From Planctomycetes bacterium UBA1146 (GTDB lineage Bacteria > Planctomycetota > UBA8108 > UBA1146): DNA of 7,388 nt. The notes beneath the pieces were generated by a model. That model was given only the letters and a program-made list of their open reading frames with translations. It searched no databases and was not told the origin of the DNA. Positions 1 through 4,895 of this stretch are shown here, piece by piece (position 1 is the first letter of the stretch; the number at the start of each line of letters is the position of its first letter). The translations under genes and the position numbers were made by a program. The DNA lies in the NCBI GenBank assembly GCA_002311345.1, contig DCAA01000033.1:4791-12178 (forward strand), written 5' to 3'.

Positions 1-300
1 CTTCATCGTCCAGGCCTCCAGCCCCTGGTAGACATCGCCGCGGAAGCAACTGGCCGCAGTGGCGCGGGGATTGGTACGAGAACCGAAACTCGACCAGCGT
101 TCGACATTCATATCAGCCAGTTTGGGAGAAAGCGACATCAACGAAGCCAGCTTCTTCGGCGAGTAGCCCTCCAGCCGTGACACCAGTTGCCGCGTCTGCC
201 CACCGAGTCGAGGGCGAGAAGATTGCCCAGTGTTCGCCGACAGCGTCGCTTCCATATCGAGCGTCTTCGCCGGAGAGAGAATTGCAAAGAGACCAGCCAT
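1..300 (-). CDS. yaaA: Peroxide stress protein YaaA (UPF0246/DUF328), 5' part only
   Basis: Translating the minus strand from the ATG at 300 gives 100 uninterrupted codons to the window edge, so the C-terminal part lies outside. Residues 6-15 read AILSPAKTLD, the N-terminal signature of YaaA (E. coli begins MLILISPAKTLD). Near residues 88-96 FRGDVYQGLEA matches the E. coli FKGDVYTGLQA segment, and SPKKLASLMSLS with LADMNVERW matches the middle region. In E. coli YaaA is a cytoplasmic protein of the OxyR response that lowers damage from peroxide by limiting free iron. The start is fixed by alignment: only about three residues precede the conserved core. No Shine-Dalgarno is visible, but TACCTT lies six bases before the ATG. 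It follows the kinase gene by 39 bases on the same strand and may be read with it or from its own start. Family identity is clear; function here is inferred from homology. Confidence 0.9.
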   Translation of the reverse strand, partial: MAGLFAILSPAKTLDMEATLSANTGQSSRPRLGGQTRQLVSRLEGYSPKKLASLMSLSPKLADMNVERWSSFGSRTNPRATAASCFRGDVYQGLEAWTMK

Positions 301-306
301 GGAGCC

Positions 307-312
307 AAGGTA
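307..312 (-). promoter_or_regulatory. Candidate -10 box for leaderless yaaA
   Basis: The minus strand reads TACCTT, then GGCTCC, then the yaaA ATG. This TANNNT hexamer six bases before the start codon would place transcription initiation at or next to the ATG. No recognisable -35 box sits 17-18 bases upstream (TCTTTC/CTTTCA). Alone this is weak; it gains weight because two other genes here without a Shine-Dalgarno show the same spacing. Confidence 0.35.
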
Positions 313-339
313 ACGGATCTGGACCACGATGAAAGAGTC

Positions 340-1728
340 TCAGACCTGCTGCTCATCGAGGATGTGCTCGCAACGAGCAAGAGTTTTACCAACTCGTTTC
401 GGCCACGCAGACTTGAGACGTCGAAATTGTTTACCCGCCAGTTCGAGCAAGGAGTGAATCTCTTCGCAGGCGAGACGCGCCCGATCGGTGGCACCGCAGT
501 GGTGCTGATGGCGCTCGAGAAACGCTTGCTGTAGCGGTGCGGCTGCCGGGATCAGTTTGCGGATCTCTAGCATCGAGAGCTGTCCCAGGAAACTTCCCAG
601 ATCGAGACTGGTATCGCCGTATCCGGCCCACTCGACGTCGACGATCCAGTCACAATTGTCATCGATCAGGATCTGCTCCTGGTGAAAATCCCCATGTACG
701 GTTCCCTGGATCCCTGGCGGGGCCTTCTCCAGCAGCCGTTCGAGCCGCTCATGGATCTTCTTTGCCTTGCTGGAAAAGGGCTGCTGGCAGTATCCCAGCA
801 GTTCGACACTGGCATCGCTTGAACGCAATCGAGCCTGCGTATCCGGATCATCGCGGTCGAAGGCACCACAGCGATGCAGTGTCGCCAGATCGTCGGCGGC
901 GCGCTCGACCGCTCCGATCGGATCATCTCCCTGGATCTCGTCGGCCAGACTGCGACCGGAGATACACTCCATCGCGACCACTTCGCAGGATGGTTCGGCA
1001 AACAACAGCCGAGGTGATCGAAGCCGATCACTGCTCGAAAGCGCATCGCAGAGACGCCTTGCACGCGCCTCCACCTTGCGTGCCATCCCCCTGCGCTCGA
1101 AGCGCAGCACCACGGAAAGAGCCAACGGGTCCGACAATCCCGGAGCGATCCAGAATGTGTCGCAACGACAGACTAGCCGCCGCTCCGGCTTGTACTTCAG
1201 AACCGTACTCTTCAACTTTTCGGCAGCGAATTGCCACTGTCCGACCACGACACACCCAAGATGACGCTCCAGCAATTCGGACAGTTGTTCCCCCGAACGC
1301 AACAACGAGAGATTCGGAAGTCGAGAATCATTGGGAAACTCTATGAAAATAGCTCGCTGGTCGTGGAGGACGAGCAGATCCTCGATCACCTTTCCCGGGT
1401 GGATCGCGGCGGCTTTCGCACGCCTGAGTTCTCGTCCGAAGGTGTTTTGCGACTCGCAACGCACGAACACACTTATGGTTTCGCGCTGATCCTCATCGGT
1501 GCTGCTGATCTCCACGTCATAGGCGACCAGGCTGTCCTTGCCCGGATGAAACCGTAGATGACGCACCTGGCATGATTCGATGGTGACGGGCGAATCAGCG
1601 CAACTCTCGGCCAAGGCGGCCGTCACGAAGTCAGGATCGAGAAGGGGCGCCAGTTCGAGACCGATTCCTTCGGGAACCTGTAACTTCTCCTTGCCCCTCC
1701 TCGGGACGGGAGACAAACCATCGTCCAT
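340..1728 (-). CDS. APH-fold phosphotransferase (kinase), unknown substrate
   Basis: This 462-residue protein has the catalytic core of the aminoglycoside phosphotransferase/choline kinase superfamily (PF01636). HGDFHQEQIL at residues 345-354 is the catalytic loop, with D347 as likely base. IVDVEWAGYGD at 362-372 supplies the metal-binding aspartate D364. VAMECISGRSL at 250-260 resembles the hinge. The loop asparagine of the usual HxDxxxxN pattern is glutamine here (Q352), as in maltokinases and some sugar-linked APH-like kinases. A motif of the form L[RK][FY]xP[GE][KR] occurs twice, near residues 58-65 (LRFHPGKD) and 177-184 (LKYKPERR), each followed by a beta-rich stretch, suggesting a duplicated or extended N-lobe. 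I chose the ATG at 1728, which forms TGATG with the methyltransferase stop; a GTG one codon upstream (1731) is the alternative. No signal peptide or membrane helix is seen, so it should be cytoplasmic. Substrate is unknown; antibiotic resistance is not implied. Confidence 0.82.
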   Translation of the reverse strand: MDDGLSPVPRRGKEKLQVPEGIGLELAPLLDPDFVTAALAESCADSPVTIESCQVRHLRFHPGKDSLVAYDVEISSTDEDQRETISVFVRCESQNTFGRELRRAKAAAIHPGKVIEDLLVLHDQRAIFIEFPNDSRLPNLSLLRSGEQLSELLERHLGCVVVGQWQFAAEKLKSTVLKYKPERRLVCRCDTFWIAPGLSDPLALSVVLRFERRGMARKVEARARRLCDALSSSDRLRSPRLLFAEPSCEVVAMECISGRSLADEIQGDDPIGAVERAADDLATLHRCGAFDRDDPDTQARLRSSDASVELLGYCQQPFSSKAKKIHERLERLLEKAPPGIQGTVHGDFHQEQILIDDNCDWIVDVEWAGYGDTSLDLGSFLGQLSMLEIRKLIPAAAPLQQAFLERHQHHCGATDRARLACEEIHSLLELAGKQFRRLKSAWPKRVGKTLARCEHILDEQQV

Positions 1729-2420
1729 CACCTGGTCGCTTTCAACAGCACTCGCTGCTGCTGGAAACCGGGGGCTTCGTGCTTCTCTTTCAATTGTTCG
1801 CGCCGATGGGTTCCGAGCACATCGACCTGGGAGTACCCGGCACGATCGAGTAACTCGATCATGTAACTACGAGTCGGCAGCATCTGGTAACGGCCCGCCT
1901 TCTTGCTCTTTCTGCGCAGTAGTAGAGACACTTCCTCTCCCGATTCTGGCATCGCCTCGACATACTCGATGAAGGACACCTCCTCGGTGAGATCGAACAG
2001 TCGATCGATGGCCAGCAATGGATGGCGAAGGTGATGGAAGACCGACAGGAACAATACGATGTCGTGGCGTCCGATCTCAGCGCTGTCGAGTTGAAAGAAA
2101 TCAGTTTTCCTGAACTCGACCTTCGAAGCGCGAAGTTGGTGAAGGAGACCAGCCTTGCGACACGCATCGGGATGATTATCGATCGCCAGAATCCTGGCGG
2201 CACCACGCGATTCGAACTCGAAGGAATAAAAGCCCTCACTGCAGCCGATATCGAGCACCGATTTCCCTGACAAATCAGCGGGAAGATCCATCATGGCGAT
2301 CTTGTCACGCTCGGAAGCACCGGTCTCTCCGGCAGTCGAGGTGCCATCGCCGAGAGGAATCGACTGGTACCACTGCTCCTTGCGAATCCGCGCCAGCAGA
2401 GTTTCACGGTCGGTCGTCAT
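1728..2420 (-). CDS. Class I SAM-dependent methyltransferase, CmoB/DUF1698-like
   Basis: The 230-residue product has a class I methyltransferase fold. Motif I is VLDIGCSEGFYSFE (residues 55-68), which binds S-adenosylmethionine; the acidic residue that contacts the ribose is D81 in ILAID. TDFFQLD (106-112) and the motif IV-like segment HDIVLFLSVFHHLRHPL (119-135) follow. The N-terminal part W17..IPLGDG (to residue 26), then LPADLSGKSVLDIGC, resembles the CmoB/DUF1698 group, but the protein is shorter than E. coli CmoB (323 aa) and lacks its full N-terminal domain, so a tRNA carboxymethyl transfer role should not be assumed. The start is supported by GGAGG six bases before ATG. It is the first gene of a leftward operon and overlaps the kinase start. 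Family assignment is firm, substrate unknown; a sugar, lipid or natural-product-like methyl acceptor is as likely as RNA. Confidence 0.85.
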   Translation of the reverse strand: MTTDRETLLARIRKEQWYQSIPLGDGTSTAGETGASERDKIAMMDLPADLSGKSVLDIGCSEGFYSFEFESRGAARILAIDNHPDACRKAGLLHQLRASKVEFRKTDFFQLDSAEIGRHDIVLFLSVFHHLRHPLLAIDRLFDLTEEVSFIEYVEAMPESGEEVSLLLRRKSKKAGRYQMLPTRSYMIELLDRAGYSQVDVLGTHRREQLKEKHEAPGFQQQRVLLKATR

Positions 2421-2426
2421 CGTCAG

Positions 2427-2431
2427 CCTCC
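2427..2431 (-). promoter_or_regulatory. Shine-Dalgarno of the methyltransferase gene
   Basis: The minus strand reads GGAGG, then CTGACG, then ATG at 2420. The strong site at six-base spacing fixes the start of the methyltransferase. The rest of the 91-base divergent region (2421-2511) shows no convincing leftward -35/-10 pair. Confidence 0.8.
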
Positions 2432-2499
2432 ATCAACACAGACGAGCAATAATCACCTCGAAGGGGCCAGGACACCCCTCCACTGCCGTTCGCTCCGGT

Positions 2500-2505
2500 T
2501 ACAAT
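2500..2505 (+). promoter_or_regulatory. Candidate -10 box for the TPR gene (leaderless)
   Basis: TACAAT, differing from TATAAT by one base, is followed by GAGAGC and then ATGATG. If used, transcription would start at or within a base or so of the start codon at 2512. No good -35 hexamer is seen 16-18 bases upstream. GAGAGC directly before ATG is a poor and too-close Shine-Dalgarno. Confidence 0.45.
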
Positions 2506-2511
2506 GAGAGC

Positions 2512-3624
2512 ATGATGACAAGGAAGTCCAATAAACTCCATCAAACAACGGCCAGAGAGTGGCGTGAGTCTCTCATCGACTTCTGTCGGGCCTGTTCATT
2601 GTTATGGCTGGTAGTTCTCAGCCCCAATGCCACATTGCCAGCCGACCAGCTGCAAGAGACAGCCATGCCATCGCAACTCACCGACCTTGCAACTGAACGA
2701 AAAGTGCTACGCGAGATGATCATCGAAGGTCGGGCACAGACGGCACTGGAGAGAATCCAATCTCTGCAAACGACACACACCTCCGATTCCGGACTGATGT
2801 TTCTCGCCGGTGAAGCCTTCTATGCGCTCGAACAGTTGCAAGAAGCGGTGATGGCCTTCGAGGCAGGACTCGAACTGAACCCCTCGAAAAAAGGACAGTT
2901 GTTCAATCTCGGCCGGGCACTCCAGGCCCTTGGACGAGACGAGCAGGCATTGCTGGTTTTCAACCGCATGCAAAAACGACCCGAGGCTTCCTTCCAGACG
3001 CGTGGGCTGTTTGGCGCCGGACTCTCGCAACTGAACCTGGGAAAAGAACAGACGGCGAGGAATTTATTTGTCCGTTCCTTGCAACTCGATCCCACTTTCG
3101 ACCGTGCTCGTTATCGTCTCTCCTTGTTACTCCTTCACCAGGATCCGGCCGAGTCCCTCTCGATGCTCGAGACGATTCTTGCGCGCGATCCACTGCATCA
3201 CGGCAGTGCCTACAACCGGGCACTGGCACTGCGAAACCTGGGCCGCAGCCAGCAAGCGACAAAAGCGATGGCCCACTACCGGAGAATCCTCGAGGGGCGC
3301 TCCAGGATCGCCTTGCTGCGAGAACGCTGGGCCGTGGCTCCGCTCGACATCGAACTGATGCTGGAACTGGGTCGGGTACACAGAGAACTGGGAGCCATCG
3401 CCGAGGCACTGCGCTGGTATTCGCGTGGCGGACTCGCCGCCCCTACCGATCCGCGTCCGGCGGTCGAATCGGTCCGCACCTTGCTCGTTGTCGGAAGAAG
3501 GGCCGAGGCGATGGAACTGGTGAAAAGACTGCAGGGAACAGCGGCCGCCATCCAAGCACAGCAACTGCTCGAGAGTTCGAAATCACCTCCGGCGACCGAC
3601 AATCCCGCGACTGAAGATCATTAG
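2512..3624 (+). CDS. Exported tetratricopeptide-repeat (TPR) protein
   Basis: The 370-residue product has a basic N-terminus, a hydrophobic stretch SLLWLVVLSP (residues 29-38) and a possible signal-peptidase site after PNA (40) or LPA (44), so it is probably exported to the periplasm or held by an N-terminal anchor. Most of the rest is TPR-like helical pairs. Typical segments are LAGEAFYALEQLQEAVMAFE with AGLELNP (98-124), FNLGRALQALGRDEQALLVF (131-150), GLSQLNLGKEQTARNLFVRSL then LDP (170-194), YNRALALRNLGRSQQATKAM (234-253) and LELGRVHRELGAIAEALRWY (284-303). TPR arrays are scaffolds for protein contacts; the partner is unknown. The tail (355-370) is proline- and acid-rich and probably disordered. 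The frame stays open upstream to 2293, but that part lies antisense to the methyltransferase and would put the signal sequence about 100 residues inside; the ATGATG at 2512 (or 2515) is therefore preferred. Its stop overlaps the end of the convergent DUF2270 gene. Confidence 0.82.
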   Translation: MMTRKSNKLHQTTAREWRESLIDFCRACSLLWLVVLSPNATLPADQLQETAMPSQLTDLATERKVLREMIIEGRAQTALERIQSLQTTHTSDSGLMFLAGEAFYALEQLQEAVMAFEAGLELNPSKKGQLFNLGRALQALGRDEQALLVFNRMQKRPEASFQTRGLFGAGLSQLNLGKEQTARNLFVRSLQLDPTFDRARYRLSLLLLHQDPAESLSMLETILARDPLHHGSAYNRALALRNLGRSQQATKAMAHYRRILEGRSRIALLRERWAVAPLDIELMLELGRVHRELGAIAEALRWYSRGGLAAPTDPRPAVESVRTLLVVGRRAEAMELVKRLQGTAAAIQAQQLLESSKSPPATDNPATEDH

Positions 3625-4355
3625 ATGGGCCACTGCTGCCGGGACCGTTCCTTGCGACGAATCTCGGTATTGACCTGGCGTTTGCCGCTGGTAGCGATCA
3701 GCAGCACAAACAGATAGGCATAGAAGATGGCCATCGCGGTGACGATATACCCTGGTGGAATACTTTCGTAAGTGAAGGCCTGCTGCAGTCGATATAACCA
3801 TTCTCCATCTCTGGGAGCGCGCACCCACCCCAACAGTAACCACGACCCGAGCACGATGAGAAATAGCCAGATATAGGTGCGAGAAAGACGACGACCGATC
3901 GCTTCCCATCGCGACATCTTGTAGGTGGGTGCCAGGAGGTCATTGCAGAGGATCTCGCGCCAGTTTCCTTCCGACAGCGGCTCATCCTGAAGCAGCGCCG
4001 GCACCATCAAGTGCACTTCCAGCATCCGCACCCGCATCCTCCATACATCGAAGTAGCGATATCTACGCGCCTCGATGTGAAGTAGCAGGTAGAGAAGCAA
4101 ACAACAGAAAGGAAGTAACACGATGGAACCGTCACCGGATGTGTAGGCCAGCGATACGATCGCCATCGTCGAAACCACCGCCCAGTGGCTGGTGGCATCC
4201 ATTCGTTGACGCCAGACATTCGCTCGAGAAAGTTCACCCCGATAGAAGTGGGCCAGTACCTGCAGATTCGAGGCGGGGAATCGCTGGACGAGAGCACTCG
4301 CCGGTTCCACCCCCCCAGCACCCTCTGTCGTGGCGGCTTCATCCCCCGATACCAT
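3621..4355 (-). CDS. DUF2270 integral membrane protein
   Basis: The 244-residue product matches the DUF2270 pattern as I know it: a short soluble N-terminus, then LAHFYRGELSRANVWRQRMD (34-53), then a helix beginning SHWAVVSTMAIVSLA (56-70), a second helix VLLPFCCLLLYLLL (79-92), the signature IEARRYRYFDVWRMRVRMLE (94-113), a soluble segment with NWREIL and DLLAPTYKMSRWEAIGRRLSRTY (139-161), a third helix IWLFLIVLGSWLLLGWV (162-178) and a fourth near 203-221. It ends in a basic tail. The family is predicted inner-membrane protein of unknown function. GTG at 4370 would add five residues, but GGAGG (4363-4367) lies seven bases before the ATG at 4355, and that GTG overlaps the ribosome site, so 4355 is chosen. 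It converges on the TPR gene with a 4-base overlap and no room for a terminator between them. Confidence 0.85.
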   Translation of the reverse strand: MVSGDEAATTEGAGGVEPASALVQRFPASNLQVLAHFYRGELSRANVWRQRMDATSHWAVVSTMAIVSLAYTSGDGSIVLLPFCCLLLYLLLHIEARRYRYFDVWRMRVRMLEVHLMVPALLQDEPLSEGNWREILCNDLLAPTYKMSRWEAIGRRLSRTYIWLFLIVLGSWLLLGWVRAPRDGEWLYRLQQAFTYESIPPGYIVTAMAIFYAYLFVLLIATSGKRQVNTEIRRKERSRQQWPI

Positions 4356-4360
4356 CTCTT

Positions 4361-4368
4361 CCCCTCCC
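4361..4368 (-). promoter_or_regulatory. Shine-Dalgarno deciding the DUF2270 start
   Basis: The minus strand reads GGGAGGGG, then AAGAG, then ATG at 4355. The GGAGG core is seven bases from the ATG. This favours ATG 4355 over the in-frame GTG at 4370, whose first codons would encode this very site. Confidence 0.75.
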
Positions 4369-4454
4369 ACTTGCCGATCGTTTCCCTGCGAGAAGACTGC
4401 CCATCGATACCTTCATCGTCAAGGGTGGGGTTTCTCCAGCACCCAGCACGGGAC

Positions 4455-4477
4455 CTTCTCGACGGGCCATCGAGAAG
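4455..4477. repeat. Perfect 8-base inverted repeat with 7-base spacer
   Basis: CTTCTCGA (4455-4462) and TCGAGAAG (4470-4477) are exact reverse complements separated by CGGGCCA. Neither side is followed by a T-run, so it does not look like an intrinsic terminator. It lies about 100 bases upstream of the DUF2270 start and 130 bases before the bL37-like gene, so it could be an operator or an mRNA hairpin. The repeat is seen directly; any role is unknown. Confidence 0.5.
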
Positions 4478-4569
4478 TGGATGGAGCGCCTCCGGGCGCG
4501 CCGCGAGGTGGTTTTTCAGGATATGACGCTCATTTTGGCCGTAATCGTGGCGGATCTGGTCCGGTCCTG

Positions 4570-4599
4570 TTGACCCTACCGGCACCTTCTCGGTACGAT
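4570..4599 (+). promoter_or_regulatory. Sigma70-like promoter of the bL37-like gene
   Basis: TTGACC (4570-4575, five of six matches to TTGACA) is followed by an 18-base spacer and TACGAT (4594-4599, four of six matches to TATAAT with the key first two and last bases). The ATG begins six bases after the -10 box, so the predicted start site falls at or beside the start codon, implying a leaderless transcript. This is the best promoter in the window. Confidence 0.6.
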
Positions 4600-4605
4600 C
4601 CTGGA

Positions 4606-4707
4606 ATGAGTAGTCGTAACAATCGCAAGGTCAAGAAGGCCAATCACGGCAAGCGCCCGGCGAATCGTAATCGTCGTGCCGCCCGCTCCGCGAAGTTCAA
4701 GAACTAG
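4606..4707 (+). CDS. Tiny basic protein, bL37-like ribosomal protein candidate
   Basis: The ORF encodes 33 residues with 6 Lys, 7 Arg and no acidic residue, a composition typical of small ribosomal proteins that run as extended tails into rRNA. Residues 12-18 read ANHGKRP. From memory, the actinobacterial large-subunit protein bL37 (about 24 residues) ends in an ANHGKRPN-type sequence after a basic N-terminus, so I propose a relative; here the motif is preceded by a basic stretch with KVKK and followed by about 15 further residues (ANRNRRAARSAKFKN). The start is ATG 4606; the frame is open further upstream, but those codons encode no recognisable protein and the promoter lies just before this ATG. 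There is no clear Shine-Dalgarno. It stands alone, with 188 bases before the next gene. Alternatives are a nucleic-acid-binding peptide of another family, or chance, though the motif and promoter argue against chance. Confidence 0.72.
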   Translation: MSSRNNRKVKKANHGKRPANRNRRAARSAKFKN

Positions 4708-4807
4708 TCCTCGGACCGGTTCCTGAGCCACGCCTCGGATCCTGCCCATCTCCACCCTTCTGTTCTCCTTACCAGTACTCTGCTGGCACCCAGACGGTCC
4801 ATCCGTT

Positions 4808-4831
4808 AAAAAACCGTCAGGGAATCTGACG
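4808..4831 (-). terminator. Intrinsic terminator-like hairpin, leftward
   Basis: On the minus strand CGTCAG, loop ATTCC and CTGACG form a perfect 6-base stem with a 5-base loop. One G and then TTTTTT follow. In the plus direction the same stem is followed only by TTTC, so it is a much better terminator leftward, or a weak bidirectional one where AAA pairs with TTT. No minus-strand gene is recognised upstream of it; the sequence there is antisense to the aldolase. Confidence 0.5.
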
Positions 4832-4883
4832 TTTCAGTCGGTATTGAATCATCGTCAACGAGCGGCTCGCCGTCCAATACAGC

Positions 4884-4889
4884 GGAGGT
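4884..4889 (+). promoter_or_regulatory. Shine-Dalgarno of the aldolase gene
   Basis: GGAGGT is followed by ACCAGG and then the ATG at 4896. The near-perfect site at six to seven bases spacing fixes the aldolase start and predicts strong translation, as expected for a central-metabolism enzyme. Confidence 0.85.
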
Positions 4890-4895
4890 ACCAGG

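Larger units (their letters stand above)
4356..4605. other. Intergenic region between DUF2270 and the bL37-like gene
   Basis: These 250 bases form a divergent spacer. It contains the DUF2270 ribosome site at the left end, an 8-base inverted repeat (4455-4477), a GC-rich patch with an 8-base palindrome GGCGCGCC (4495-4502) followed by TTTTT (4512-4516), and the promoter of the small basic protein at the right end. Open frames crossing it have no recognisable protein similarity. No convincing leftward promoter for DUF2270 was found; TTGACG occurs on the minus strand (about 4415-4420) but lacks a -10 at proper spacing. Confidence 0.6.
4708..4895 (+). other. Leader/intergenic region before the aldolase gene
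   Basis: These 188 bases separate the bL37-like gene from the aldolase. They hold the leftward terminator-like hairpin (4808-4831) and an overlapping stem, GACGGT (4793-4798) with ACCGTC (4813-4818). The two stems share bases 4815-4818 and so cannot form together. The aldolase Shine-Dalgarno GGAGGT is at 4884-4889. I found no clear -35/-10 pair for the aldolase; it may be read through from the small gene or use a non-sigma70 promoter. Confidence 0.55.

Noticed and set aside
537..1346. A 269-codon plus-strand frame rich in Arg, Pro and Ser.
   Set aside because: It lies opposite the kinase, whose conserved motifs are on the minus strand; the composition is typical of a shadow frame in GC-rich DNA.
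340..1728. Antibiotic resistance by aminoglycoside phosphorylation.
   Set aside because: Only the broad fold is shared; the loop variant, the large size and the methyltransferase partner point to another substrate, and there is no mobile element or resistance context.
2293..2511. Upstream extension of the TPR frame by 73 codons.
   Set aside because: It is antisense to the start of the methyltransferase, has no ribosome site, and would bury the signal sequence in the middle of the protein.
4486..4516. GC-rich stems (GCGCC/GGCGC, CCTC/GAGG) followed by TTTTT on the plus strand, like a terminator.
   Set aside because: The stems are short, interrupted and compete with each other, eight or more bases separate the best stem from the T-run, and there is no plus-strand gene upstream to terminate.
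4481..4573. A 30-codon plus-strand frame with ATG at 4481, GAGAAG just upstream, and a hydrophobic middle (MTLILAVIVADLV).
   Set aside because: It is part of a longer random open frame with no recognisable similarity, its Shine-Dalgarno is weak, its end overlaps the -35 box of the next gene, and it crosses a GC-rich palindrome and T-run. Only conservation or ribosome profiling could rescue it.
3929..4573. A 214-codon plus-strand frame and a 192-codon minus-strand frame (4007-4585) over the DUF2270 region.
   Set aside because: Both are shadows of the DUF2270 gene, which has helices, family signatures and a ribosome site in its own frame.
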